Source: CAWGMT01 sp963823675 (GTDB lineage: Bacteria > Planctomycetota > Planctomycetia > Isosphaerales > Isosphaeraceae). From it: a stretch of 64,000 bases of DNA. The position numbers were made by a program, and so were the translations under genes. Where the stretch lies: contig CAWGMT010000009.1 in assembly GCA_963823675.1 (NCBI GenBank), forward strand, positions 620,001 to 684,000, read 5' to 3'. The notes beneath the pieces were generated by a model. The model searched no databases, was not told the origin of the DNA, and saw only the letters and a list, made by a program, of their open reading frames with translations. Within the stretch, counting starts at the first letter, position 1; each line of letters starts with the position of its first letter. Below, in pieces: positions 35,507 to 45,076 of this stretch.

Positions 35507-36387
35507 ATGAGAAACCTTCTGGCCTCTGCCCTCTTTGGTGTCGTGGCGCTCGGGCCGGCCTGGTACTCTGCCGAAGCTGTCGCCGCCGCCAAGATCGTGC
35601 TCGTCGCCGGCCGCCCTAGCCACGGCCCGGGCGACCATGAGTTCAACGCCGGCTGCAAGCTGCTGGCCAAATGTCTGGCGGAGGTGCCGGGCGTCGAGCC
35701 GGTCTTCGTCCCGGGCGGCTGGCCCCAGGACGAGTCGGTCTTTGACGGCGCCCGCGCCGTCGTTTTTTTCATGGACGGAGGCGGCGGCCATCCGATGATT
35801 CAGGGCGACCATCTCGAGACGATCCAGAAGCTGATTGACAAAGGCGTCGGCCTGGCCTGTCTGCATTACGCCGTCGAGGTTCCCAAGGGCAAGCCCGGCG
35901 ACAAGTTCCTGGACTGGATCGGCGGCTATTACGAAAGCGGCTTCTCGACCAACCCGCACTGGACGGCCGAATTCCGGAGCCTGCCGGATCACCCCATCAC
36001 GCGCGGGGTCAAGCCGTTTGCGATTCGCGACGAATGGTATTTCAACATCCGCTTCCGGCCCGAGCGGAAAGGGATCACGCCGATCCTGGTCGCGACTCCC
36101 GACGATCAAACCCGCGAGGGCGTCTCGGCTTCACCGCGCGGTCCGTACAAGCACATCGTCGAGGCCAAGGGCCGTGATGAAGCACTGGCCTGGTCCGTCG
36201 AGCGCCCCGACGGCGGCCGCGGTTTCGGCTTCACGGCGCGCACGCCCACAAGAACTGGGGCGACCCCAATTTCCGCAAGCTGGTCTTGAACGCAATCCTC
36301 TGGACGGCCAAGCTGGACGTTCCCTCCGAAGGCGTCGAGTCACACGTCAGTGACGATGAGCTCAAGCAGAATCTTGATACCAAGTAA
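35507..36387 (+). CDS. ThuA-domain protein, secreted (frameshifted)
   Basis: Signal peptide (MRNLLASALFGVVALGPAWYS) then a ThuA/trehalose-utilisation domain of the class I glutamine-amidotransferase-like fold: IVLVAGRPSHGPGDHEFNAGC, VVFFMDGGGGHPMI, VGLACLHYAVEV and the HPITRGVKPF segment. The first frame stops at 36289 with aberrant residues after GRGFGFT. A missing base near 36234 explains this, since the next frame reads GAHAHKNWGDPNFRKLVLNAILW and ends at 36387. It sits downstream of the Gfo/Idh gene; both are likely exported and part of carbohydrate handling. Confidence 0.85.
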
Positions 36388-37622
36388 CAAAGAGCCCCCG
36401 GAGGGGGGCGATAGGAAGTAGCCTGGCGGCGTCAGCCCCAGGTCTCTGCCGCAACGTACAAACAGCCGCGTGTCCGTAGCATGGCATTGTCCGCAGCCTC
36501 CGGGAGGGACGCGGCACAATCGCCCAATGAGGCGGCAACTCCAGAAACAGAGGGTCACAATCCGGGCAATCGGCCAAGGCGGTACCAAGCGCATCATTGT
36601 CAGAGTCTTCGCAGCTTGCCGTGGGTTCGTTTGGCGTAAACACCGGTCGATTAGTCCTGCGTTACGCGGTGGCAATGGCGACGTCACGAAGCGCATGAGC
36701 CCGTCAATCGGCCAAACGGAAAACGGACAACGGACAGATGAGAAAAAATGAGACTGGATGAGACGTTTTCGAAGGGTTCCACGCCCATCTCGCGATGTTC
36801 GCCAGCGAAATGCCTTGGAGATTGGCGGCGCATTGACTCATCGGCGTAAATTTCTGATCTACCGGCACTTGTGTCGTCAACTTCGGCCGATTCCAGGCCC
36901 TGTCGATCCCGACGAATCGGGCTGTCGAATCGCGTCGGGGTGTCTCATCATCGATCGCGACGTCTCACGCTCCAGCACCGCATCACCCCGGCCCGGACGC
37001 ACGACCGCAAGTTCCTGGACATGTTTCCTGATTCGCACGACGAACCCATTGATGGCGACTTGATCCATCGGATGTGATTGCGTAGCCGTATCGCGTACCA
37101 TTTCACGAACACTTCGGCGAGCAAGTCCTTGCTGCCAGCCGTGATTGCAGTACGTATCCGTGGCTTTCTGCGTGATCGACTCCGTTTCGATGACGACGGA
37201 CAACCGGCAACTGCGAACCGGCGGAATCGTGGCGGCATCCCGGCGCTCTTTGAGGGAAACCGGGCGCGCAGTCACCTTATTCTGCGTATTCTTCCTACAT
37301 ATATTATGCGCTGAATTCAGAATTTCATTAAAGCGCGCGCGCCGTTTGGCGCGAAAACCTGATCGCATCATTCAGTCCCGATTGGACTTAAAATTCTCCA
37401 AAATTTTTTGGGGGCGTTCACTATTTCCAAATCCAGCAACGCGTGGACGCGGCGGATCGGCAGAAGTATGTGCAGGCGGTATCGGATCTGAGTTTTGTGC
37501 CGATTCCAATGCGGGGGCGAAGTGGGGCGGTTGCAACGGCGGGCCGGCCGATCTTGTATGGTCTGCATTTCCGGCAGGCAACGACCTGCTGTTGTGGCCA
37601 AGTTCAACTGCGGATAACACCC
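36388..37622 (+). other. 1.2-kb gene-poor stretch left of the DISARM island
   Basis: No recognisable gene on either strand; only short unbiased frames. A small hairpin with no T-tract (GCCCCC/GGGGGC, 36394-36409) follows the ThuA stop and might end transcription. The rest, with lower GC around 37280-37420, may be debris marking the island boundary. Confidence 0.5.
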
Positions 37623-37900
37623 CCGGCATACTAGCCCGAAAGCGCAAGCGAGTGTATCCCGAAGGGCGGGAGATCTACTTCCACAAGAACAGTCCGGCAT
37701 ACTAGCCCGAAGCGCAAGCGAGTGTATCCCGAAGGGCGGGAGATCTACTTCCACAAGAACAGTCCGGCATACTAGCCCGAAGCGCAAGCGAGTGTATCCC
37801 GAAGGGCGGGAGATCTACTTCCACAAGAACAGTCCGGCATACTAGCCCGAAGCGCAAGCGAGTGTATCCGGACACACTCGCTTGCGCTTCGGGCTAGTAT
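37623..37900 (+). repeat. 70-bp tandem array ending in a head-to-head palindrome
   Basis: Four direct copies begin at 37630 (71 bp), 37701, 37771 and 37841 (70-bp period), each containing the core GCCCGAAGCGCAAGCGAGTG. The last copy is followed at once by its own inverted copy (to 37900), which gives an inverted repeat with 25-bp arms and an 8-base loop. It lies just downstream of drmC and shares its core with repeats throughout the DISARM island. Confidence 0.85.
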
Positions 37901-37992
37901 GGTCGCCGGGACGAGTACGAAGCGTATCACACAGGCCCTTCGTAAGTTCTTGAATCGGGTCCATCCGATCCCGTAGTTCCCTGTCGTATCAA

Positions 37993-38784
37993 TCAGAGCG
38001 GGACCGGTTTGACGATCCCCGCGTCCGCCAGGCCGGCGAAGTGATCGGAAAGCCGCTGAGCGGTCTTGCGACTCCGGACAAGCAGCCCGACCTCGATGTT
38101 CTTCGTCTGTGCGGCCTCGGTGAAATTGGCCGAGGAGACGAACGCCTGTTCCTTGTCCACGACGACGCACTTCGCGTGCAGACTGGCTCGCTTCACATGA
38201 TCTGCTTCCAGTGACCTGGGATCGTAATATACTTTGGGCAGTCTGCGACCCGGCCATTCTTTCCGGACGAAGCGTTCGGCAAACAGGCGGACAAGCTCAG
38301 ACGGGCTTGAGCCGTCGTGCGGCTGACGCTGGATGTCCAGATACATCTCCACTCGCAGTGCGGGATTCTGGTCCATCCCATCGGCCAGTTCCTTGAAGAC
38401 AACTTGGCCCTGGTAGACCGCATAGCCGGCGACCAGTACGGACTCTCGGGCGGAATGGAACATTTCTCGCACGACAACGCTCGTGTCGCGGTTCACGATG
38501 CCTGGGGCCTCGGGTCCGGTCCATACCAGGTCGATCAAATCCTCGGCCACGGGGCGTTGCCTTCGGTCCGTGCACAGCAATTCCAGGCACGCGGCCAGGT
38601 GTTGCGGCTCCATCCCCTCGCTCGTGAGTTGATGAAGCTCAGCCGCGACCGGACCTGCGACGCTTTCAGACACATACCGGCGGAGAAGCAACGAATTGAA
38701 CGGCCACGTTAACCGTCCGGATCGAAGTGCACCGGCAAGTTGAGCGAGATCCTCGGTGGTTAGCGAACAAAGCGTGGAGGTCAT
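37993..38784 (-). CDS. drmC: DISARM phospholipase D-like protein DrmC
   Basis: 263 aa; last gene of the DISARM operon. One phospholipase-D HKD motif is clear near residue 206: HAKCVVVDKEQAFVSSANF, with His, Lys and Asp in the HxK(x)4D pattern followed by the SSANF turn. A second motif is absent, as is usual for DrmC, so it may dimerise. The N-terminal 100 residues are helical. The ATG overlaps the drmB stop by four bases (ATGA). In published class 2 DISARM work DrmC was not required for protection against all phages; its exact job is unsettled. Confidence 0.9.
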   Translation of the reverse strand: MTSTLCSLTTEDLAQLAGALRSGRLTWPFNSLLLRRYVSESVAGPVAAELHQLTSEGMEPQHLAACLELLCTDRRQRPVAEDLIDLVWTGPEAPGIVNRDTSVVVREMFHSARESVLVAGYAVYQGQVVFKELADGMDQNPALRVEMYLDIQRQPHDGSSPSELVRLFAERFVRKEWPGRRLPKVYYDPRSLEADHVKRASLHAKCVVVDKEQAFVSSANFTEAAQTKNIEVGLLVRSRKTAQRLSDHFAGLADAGIVKPVPL

Positions 38785-40616
38785 ACGTCCTCCTGCTCAA
38801 AGAATTCGGCTCCGTTGCCATCCACCGTCGAAACGACAAGGGCCCGGTCGAGGAAGTCATTATGCTGCTCGCAAGAGGTCTCTGCGATCAACAGACAGCC
38901 GTGGCAGGCTGCACCATGCAGGAACCGGCACTCATGCTGATTCTCGGGAGCGTGCTGGGCACAGACGGGATCGTTTGAGCACAGTCGCCCGATGTCGATC
39001 GCTGCCTTGAGATGCCGGGCGATTTGCCGCCCTGCCTCAACGAGCCCCCCCATGGTCCCCTCAGCGTCCGGGGTTCCCGTGTAGAGCAAGATGCCATAAC
39101 CGTAGCTGCCGGCGTAGATCCGCTCGCGGATGGAGCTGGCGGGGTAGCCGCATTCCAGGGCGACAGCCGTGATGAGCTGGTGCGAAAGCGAGTGGAGCAT
39201 GATGTAGGGAAGACCAAAAAACTTGCGATTGCTTTTATTGTGGTCTTTCTTCCAGCACTCAAAGCCGGCGTCCAACTGGCGCCCACGCTTCTTCACGGCA
39301 GGCTTTTCCAGCCAGGCCTCGATTGCCTCCTGGCGGAACTGAACCAGAATCCCTTCGCCCCGGTTCTCGATCGCCGGCAGCCAGGTGATTTCGCGCGCCA
39401 ACGGCGCCTGGCTCACCCCGATATCGAGCTCATACTCGCCTTCGGCATTCGGTGAGTAGGATTCAAAGCGGCTGAACCCGATCTGGGCGGTCACGGCCCG
39501 GAGCCGATGAACCAGGACAACCCGCTCGACGGCCTTCATCCAGGGCTGATTCCAATACTTCTTGGGCAACTGCCGGGCGAAGAAGTCGCCGTCGGGCTTA
39601 TCCGAACCGATCTCATCCTTCGCGCTCGTGAGCGTCTCGAATTCGGCTTCCTTCACCGATTTGTCGGTTCCCGCTGTACGCCCTTCTTTTCGCGACTGGA
39701 TCTCCGAGAGAGCTTCTTCGTTGGAGAAACCTTCAAGCGCCGCGGCAACGGGCGGCTTGCGCTTTCGTTCCTTCTCCAGGTCGCCGAGGTCTTCAACGTA
39801 CTGGAGGTAGTGCTCCCAGATTTGATCGACAGCCTTCGCGATCTCTTCGTCCCGGTCGGGAAGCGAGATCACGCTCATGATTTGCGGGAAGTAGGCATTG
39901 CTCGCGGTGCGGACCAGCATGCGGTTCTGTTCCTCGCACGGCTCATGAATGCGCGGGCCAAGCCAGGGCTGCCAGCCATCGCAGCGACCCAGGGCATGCA
40001 TTTCGGGCTTGGTCGCCTGCATCAATTGTCTTTCGGCCTTGCACTCGCAGCGCACCCAGACTTCCGACAAGTCCCCGCTGGTCCCACGCTCTTCGATCCA
40101 GAGATCGCGCCTGCACCCGTTGTCACCGCCATGCACGAAGTAAAACCAGTCAATGTCGCCGATATGCCCCTTGCGGCACGCGCGAACGAACCGCACTGGC
40201 ACCACAGGCTGAGCCTTCCGATTGTGGTCGATAAACTTCCCCTTCGACAGGGCCGTCCGATGGATCAACCGGCGCGAGCGCGACAATTTCGCGGACTCCG
40301 TTGCCAGCGCTCCCTGTGTGATGAACCATTCGGGGAACTGCCAGCACGTGATGCCTGTTTTCCGAGGCGTTGTTGGATCTTCGTTGTCGGGAGGAGGAGC
40401 ATAGAGCGTCATAGCCTGAAGCCGGAGCAGATCCTTGAGCTTGGCGACCAGCCGAGGCTCGGGGATCTCATCACCCTTGGTCCAGTATTCGAGCCCTCCG
40501 ACGATCACGGACTGGTTGGGAAGATCGAACACCGAGCCTGGCCCGAAGGTCATGACCACCTGGCTCTGCCGAACCTGACCGTGGGGCTTCTTGCTCCCGG
40601 CCTTCGAGGCGCTCAT
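38781..40616 (-). CDS. drmB: DISARM protein DrmB (DUF1998 domain)
   Basis: 611 aa from MSASKAGSKKPHG; an upstream frame to 40712 reads through a repeat element and is rejected. The N-terminal signature VRQSQVVMTFGPGSVFDLPNQSVIVGGLEYW is characteristic of DrmB. The C-terminal DUF1998 region has a putative metal-binding Cys/His cluster (QHAPENQHECRFLHGAACHGC, then CEQHN near residues 560-595). DrmB forms a complex with the helicase DrmA that loads on DNA and helps block phage entry. Coupled to drmC by a four-base overlap. Confidence 0.92.
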   Translation of the reverse strand: MSASKAGSKKPHGQVRQSQVVMTFGPGSVFDLPNQSVIVGGLEYWTKGDEIPEPRLVAKLKDLLRLQAMTLYAPPPDNEDPTTPRKTGITCWQFPEWFITQGALATESAKLSRSRRLIHRTALSKGKFIDHNRKAQPVVPVRFVRACRKGHIGDIDWFYFVHGGDNGCRRDLWIEERGTSGDLSEVWVRCECKAERQLMQATKPEMHALGRCDGWQPWLGPRIHEPCEEQNRMLVRTASNAYFPQIMSVISLPDRDEEIAKAVDQIWEHYLQYVEDLGDLEKERKRKPPVAAALEGFSNEEALSEIQSRKEGRTAGTDKSVKEAEFETLTSAKDEIGSDKPDGDFFARQLPKKYWNQPWMKAVERVVLVHRLRAVTAQIGFSRFESYSPNAEGEYELDIGVSQAPLAREITWLPAIENRGEGILVQFRQEAIEAWLEKPAVKKRGRQLDAGFECWKKDHNKSNRKFFGLPYIMLHSLSHQLITAVALECGYPASSIRERIYAGSYGYGILLYTGTPDAEGTMGGLVEAGRQIARHLKAAIDIGRLCSNDPVCAQHAPENQHECRFLHGAACHGCLLIAETSCEQHNDFLDRALVVSTVDGNGAEFFEQEDV

Positions 40617-40654
40617 TTCTCGCGCTCCTGTTCGAGTTGCACGTCGTCCGGGTT

Positions 40655-40736
40655 TACGAGCCCGAAGCGCCAGCGAGTGAATTCCGGGCGCGCGATCAAG
40701 GACCATCGACACACTCGCTGGCGCTTCGGGCTCGTA
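40655..40736 (+). repeat. Head-to-head pair of the 20-bp core repeat between drmB and drmA
   Basis: Copy one 40655-40679 (TACGAGCCCGAAGCGCCAGC...) and its inverted copy 40712-40736, 32 bp apart. Same core as the 37.6-kb array with a C/A variant. The pair fills most of the 157-bp drmB-drmA junction. Confidence 0.8.
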
Positions 40737-40773
40737 CGGATCGGGCTTGTATGTGAAGCTCGGCGACCGTGGG

Positions 40774-43700
40774 TCACGCTTGCTCCTCCTCCAGAACTTC
40801 TACGTTGTCCATGGTCCTGAGCCAGAGGTTCACGCTCGGCTCGACGTCGCGCATGGAACGGTTGGCACGAAAATTCTTGTGCCTTGGGTGTTCCAGCTTC
40901 AGGTTGGGGTCGAGGAAATCCCGCAGCAACGGCCGGGCTCCCCCCGCCTCGGACGCATTGTACTGAAGGCCGGTGCTCGTCGCGTGGTACTCGTGAGCGA
41001 TCTTGCTCCAGACGTCGAACAGATCCTTCGCCCGGTCCTGAACCTGCTGACGCAAAGCCTCGGCCTCGACGGCCTCCATGATCGCGTGACTCCCGGCTCG
41101 CTCAGAAAGAACCTGGACCACGAAATCCAGCGCGGTTCGCTCCCGGAGAATCTCGGCTGCTCCCCGGGGCGAAGTCATTGGCTCATGACCCAGGCGCGCG
41201 AGCGCGACGAGCGTTGCGGCAAGCCCGCGATCCAGAGCTCGCGGCGAGAATGGCGTGACACTCGTGGCCTCAACAGTCCGGTAGAACGACTCATGAAAGA
41301 CCTCGAACCGCTCGTAATGCGAGCGGTCGCGGGGCCGGTGCACGTTCAGCAGCGTAACCACGAGCCCAGGCCGCTCGGGGTCGCGTCCGACCCGGCTGGT
41401 TGCCTGGATATACTCGGCGCATGTCTTGGGCTGCCCGAGCACGACCATGAGCCCGAGCCGGGTGATGTCGAGACCGACCGAGATCATGTTGGTGGCGATC
41501 GCCACATCGACATGTTCCCTCTCGGGAAATCGTAGCGCGAGCTGGCGCTTCGCCTCCGCCACCAGGTTGGTGGGCACGCGGGAGGTCAGCTCCACGACAT
41601 CGTAGGCGATGGCTCGGTTCGCGAAGAGCCCGTCGCGCTGGCCCCAGCGTTTGCGATTGGCGTACCCGGTCAGCCGGGTGTTGACCTCGTCCTCGATGAT
41701 GCGCCGGCTGCCCCCGAGCTCGCGGAGACTGTTGAAATAGCCGAGGAGCGTCATGTACGAGTCGGCGGCGTTGTTCGGGTTCTTCTTCCCTCCGTCGGCT
41801 TCGTAGGCTTTCTGAGCGGCTCCCAGCAACGCCAGGTAGGTCCGCAACATCACTACCTTGAGGCTGCGTCCCTGGGCGGCAATCCCGAGATAGATCCTGG
41901 GGTTGCTCCGATCGGCGGAATGGGTTTCGGCGAAGAAGGAGTTGCGACGATCGGGCCCCGGAGGAGGAAAGACATCCACGACCCGGCGGTTGAACAAGGC
42001 CTGGATCTGGTTTTCGGCCCTGCGCACCGTTGCCGTTGAGGCGATGACCTTGGGCCGTACCTTCTCGCCATCGACCTGCCTGCTACAGAGCTCATCCAGG
42101 GCCGACTCGTAGAGGCCCACCATCGTTCCCATCGGTCCTGAAATCAGATGCATTTCATCCTGGATGATCAGATCAGGGGGCTGCGGAGGCGTGGGAAGCG
42201 GCCGGCCCCGGTCCTTCTCGCACGGCCCGTAGAATCCGTTCTGGTCGTAGCGATCGACCCGGCCGAAGAACGCCCCGACCGGCCCCGTCCACGGCATGGC
42301 CGCGAACTTGTCGACGGTGGCAATGAGGAAACACGGCAGACGGCGATAAATCGGCTCGTCCACGGCCACGAGCGGCAGCGACTGGTTCCGCGTGAAGTCG
42401 CACCGCCGGTTGAGGCAGACCACGCGCAGATCGATTGGCTGGTTGCTATTGGGGACAAGCTGGAAGGACTGCGCCTTGAACTTCTCGCCGCACCAGGGAC
42501 AGCTCTCCAGCGGGATCGGCGCCGGCTTGCGGTCGTCGTTCTGGAAGGCGATGGTCTTGCGATAGGCACAGTTCGGGTCGGGATCTCCCTTGCCACCCAT
42601 CCGGTTCGGCGTGGCGGCCCGTCCCACCCAGAGACCGATCTCAAAGGGCCAGGGGCCGAGAGTGTCGGGGTCATTCAGCCTCTCCAATTCCAGGGCACAG
42701 ATGAGCGTGGCCGCGCGGCTGAGCTGGTCGAGCGTGAGCAGACGGAGCGTGTACCGCATCAGAACGCTCAGACCGACCGAGGCGTAACCCGTATTGGTAA
42801 GCCGTCTGTAAACGAGTGTGAAAGCCGCCAGCCCGAGGTAGGCTTCGGTCTTGCCGCCGCCTGTCGGGAAGAAGAGAAGATCGACCACGTCGCGGTCGGC
42901 ATGGCGGCGGTTGGCGATTCCCGGCAGGTTCATGAGGAGGAAGGCGAGCTGGAAGGGCCGCCAGGTGGGAGCCTCGACCGCCGATTCCTCTTTCCCCTGC
43001 ATGGGGCCGAAGCGGCGGCGGGCGGCCCTGGCCATCACGCGGTTGGCGATCACGAAGGCTTTGAGGGCCGTCGGGCCCGAGAGCGCCTTGATTCCGTCTT
43101 CGATGCGCTTGGAAGCCGTAAGAGCTCTTTGTAGCAATGCCTCGGCCATCTCCCGGCGCTTGGCGTTAAGGCCCGCGTACGCCTCCTCTTGCTTCTTGAT
43201 CCAGGCTCGATACTGCTGGACAAAACCCCCCAGTGCTTGCTGTGCCGCGACACCGTCGGCCAGCGCGGCCAGGGTCTCCATCCTCAATTCGACGTTCGTG
43301 ATCTGGGCGGGGGCGACGCGCTCGACTGCCGCTTCAGGCACCCAGCATGTCCGCACTTTGCGGCAGGCAGCCTGCTCATCGATTTCGGCGTGCGTCGCGA
43401 TGCCATGACCGACGGCGTATTCGAAGGCGTCGCGATACTGGAGGTCGGCAACGCGCTCGTCCCACTCCTCAGTGGATTGGCCTTTCAAGTTTGGCCGGGG
43501 AATCAATGGGCTATCCGAGTGAACCTCGAGTCCGGCCTGGAAGATGAAACGCTCGTCCCGGTTCTCGTCGGTTGCGAGCGGGACGCGGTGATTGACCAGA
43601 AAGACCGAGACGGACCGCGTGCCGGCTGGAACCATTCCCGCGGCGATTCCCAGCGTCTGAACCGGACGAACCGACAGGACCACCTTCAGGCCTTCGCTTT

Positions 43701-44202
43701 CGGGCACTTCGTGTTCGATCGGGCGTGCCGTTTGGGCCGGGAGGTCGATGCCGAGCACGGCCTGGCGGGGAACACGTCTCCAGAGGTAGGAGCCTCTCGC
43801 GCCCTCATCGGCTTTGTCTTCGGCACCCTCCCCGCCGGAAGGTGTTTCGGCGCGATAGTCACCCCAGCTCGCTATAACCTTGAGCCGACGCGTCTCTTTC
43901 GAGACCAGCAGGCTCAGCCCGACCGATGAGGGGAAGAAGGCCCGGCGGGCGACGGGGGCCTCCGGTAGGGTATCGTCGTCGCCGGCGTCGCTCTCACTAC
44001 TCTCGAAATCGAATTCGTCCTGGCCGGTCTCGTCGCTTTTCTGCTCCTCGCTGGCCTCCAGGGGCACGAGGAACCCGGTGAGATACCAGCGCGACGGGGC
44101 CTGGGTGAGAACTTCGGCCTCGAGGTCGGTGCCGTTCGCGGGACCAACCAGGTCCAGACGAAGGGCTTCGACGAGCTGAGTGCGGACGTCAACGGGCTTC
44201 AT
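40774..44202 (-). CDS. drmA: DISARM helicase DrmA
   Basis: 1,142 aa, superfamily 2 helicase-related protein. Walker A is FFPTGGGKTEAYLGL near residue 445; the Walker B variant IIQDEMHLISGPMG near 680 is a DrmA hallmark (DE-H box). The helicase C-terminal domain carries SVGLDITRLGLMVVLG and IQATSRVGRD near 920-940. Zinc-type Cys pairs (CPWCGEKF near 570) are also seen. DrmA with DrmB forms the core effector of DISARM. The start MKPVDVRTQLVEALRL at 44202 faces the divergent AlbA_2 operon across 241 bp. It is first in the run drmA-drmB-drmC, but drmMI and drmD are separated from it by the plus-strand insertion. Confidence 0.94.
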   Translation of the reverse strand: MKPVDVRTQLVEALRLDLVGPANGTDLEAEVLTQAPSRWYLTGFLVPLEASEEQKSDETGQDEFDFESSESDAGDDDTLPEAPVARRAFFPSSVGLSLLVSKETRRLKVIASWGDYRAETPSGGEGAEDKADEGARGSYLWRRVPRQAVLGIDLPAQTARPIEHEVPESEGLKVVLSVRPVQTLGIAAGMVPAGTRSVSVFLVNHRVPLATDENRDERFIFQAGLEVHSDSPLIPRPNLKGQSTEEWDERVADLQYRDAFEYAVGHGIATHAEIDEQAACRKVRTCWVPEAAVERVAPAQITNVELRMETLAALADGVAAQQALGGFVQQYRAWIKKQEEAYAGLNAKRREMAEALLQRALTASKRIEDGIKALSGPTALKAFVIANRVMARAARRRFGPMQGKEESAVEAPTWRPFQLAFLLMNLPGIANRRHADRDVVDLLFFPTGGGKTEAYLGLAAFTLVYRRLTNTGYASVGLSVLMRYTLRLLTLDQLSRAATLICALELERLNDPDTLGPWPFEIGLWVGRAATPNRMGGKGDPDPNCAYRKTIAFQNDDRKPAPIPLESCPWCGEKFKAQSFQLVPNSNQPIDLRVVCLNRRCDFTRNQSLPLVAVDEPIYRRLPCFLIATVDKFAAMPWTGPVGAFFGRVDRYDQNGFYGPCEKDRGRPLPTPPQPPDLIIQDEMHLISGPMGTMVGLYESALDELCSRQVDGEKVRPKVIASTATVRRAENQIQALFNRRVVDVFPPPGPDRRNSFFAETHSADRSNPRIYLGIAAQGRSLKVVMLRTYLALLGAAQKAYEADGGKKNPNNAADSYMTLLGYFNSLRELGGSRRIIEDEVNTRLTGYANRKRWGQRDGLFANRAIAYDVVELTSRVPTNLVAEAKRQLALRFPEREHVDVAIATNMISVGLDITRLGLMVVLGQPKTCAEYIQATSRVGRDPERPGLVVTLLNVHRPRDRSHYERFEVFHESFYRTVEATSVTPFSPRALDRGLAATLVALARLGHEPMTSPRGAAEILRERTALDFVVQVLSERAGSHAIMEAVEAEALRQQVQDRAKDLFDVWSKIAHEYHATSTGLQYNASEAGGARPLLRDFLDPNLKLEHPRHKNFRANRSMRDVEPSVNLWLRTMDNVEVLEEEQA

Positions 44203-44443
44203 CGCCTTAATCCTCCGGTTCCAGGTTAGTGAGGCTGGCTTTGGGCCTGACCTCTGTTGGTTTTTACATTATCCTCATTGTTGTCTAGATTGTGCGGATA
44301 GTCGAGAATCTTGCCATCTCCAGCGGTGGGATCGGTACCGGGCTGGGGAGAAAGTATCGCCTTGCACCTCCGACTGACTTAGTCTGAGGGTGGGGCCGCC
44401 AATTCACGTTCGTAGGTTGCGGCCGCAGCAACGAGGAAACGCT
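44203..44443. promoter_or_regulatory. Divergent intergenic region, drmA and AlbA_2 operon
   Basis: 241 bp between two divergent starts, AT-richer around 44255-44295 than the coding DNA beside it. It must hold both promoters if neither is read through. TTTACA and TCTAGA-like hexamers about 16 bp apart near 44265 are a weak plus-strand candidate. No operator palindrome was recognised. Confidence 0.4.
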
Positions 44444-45076
44444 GTGACGGAACTTGAATTCGAGACATTGCTGGCGCGAGGACATGAGACGCGAGGCGTT
44501 GAATTCAAGGCACCAGGGAATCGCAACAACCAGGCGTTCTTGGGAGGAGTCGCACGGGCCGTTTTGGGGATGGCGAATCGGCGTGGTGGCGGACTTGTGA
44601 TCATTGGGGTCGAATCAGATACGGAGTCCGTCGACCCAGTGGGGCTGGATGAGGTCCAGCTACGCTCGTGGCTTCAGTTCGATGATCTTTCCGCCGCCGT
44701 GAACGAGTACGCGACTCCGAGTGTGAGCTTTGATGTGGAACCTCAAGATCATCTGGGCAATCGATTTATCGTCATACGCGTTTATGAGTTCGAGGAGATT
44801 CCCGTCCTCTGTCGCAAGGACCTCCATGCGCCCCGAAGGCGAGAGCTGGTCCTGCGTCGTGGCGCGTGTTATGTCAGGTCCCACCACAAGCCGGAAACGT
44901 CCGAGATCCCGTCGGAACAAGAGATGCGCGAGCTGCTCGAGTTGGCAATCGACAAGGGCGTCCGCAAGTTCGTGACTCGAGCACGCGAGGCCGGGATGAT
45001 CCCGCCCATGGCGGGCGCCTCGGCTCAGCTTCCCGATCAGGGGTCTTTCGAGAAACAGCTCAAGGAGATGGAATGA
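44444..45076 (+). CDS. AlbA_2 (Schlafen-type) domain protein
   Basis: 210 aa from the GTG at 44444 (MTELEFETLLARGHETRG), eight bases after GAGG. The AlbA_2 fold found in Schlafen-like and transcription-regulator-like proteins is visible: RGVEFKAPGNRNNQAFL, then AVLGMANRRGGGLVIIGVE near residue 45, and RFIVIRVYEFEEIPVLCR near 105. The ATPase-like HTH extension of longer members is missing. AlbA_2 domains occur in RNA-cleaving or nucleotide-binding defence proteins. It heads a tight five-gene plus-strand operon inserted between drmA and drmMI; the next gene overlaps it by four bases. The role in DISARM, if any, is inferred only from position. Confidence 0.75.
   Translation: MTELEFETLLARGHETRGVEFKAPGNRNNQAFLGGVARAVLGMANRRGGGLVIIGVESDTESVDPVGLDEVQLRSWLQFDDLSAAVNEYATPSVSFDVEPQDHLGNRFIVIRVYEFEEIPVLCRKDLHAPRRRELVLRRGACYVRSHHKPETSEIPSEQEMRELLELAIDKGVRKFVTRAREAGMIPPMAGASAQLPDQGSFEKQLKEME

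Noticed and set aside
33898..35772. 624-codon minus-strand frame
   Set aside because: Antisense to the Gfo/Idh and ThuA genes.
36758..37371. Possible transposase remnant in the gap left of DISARM
   Set aside because: Short frames on both strands show no recognisable transposase motif.
37623..37900. 70-bp array as CRISPR
   Set aside because: The intervals between cores are identical, not unique spacers.
39507..40820. 437-codon plus-strand frame opposite drmB
   Set aside because: Antisense shadow; drmB on the other strand has the expected motifs.
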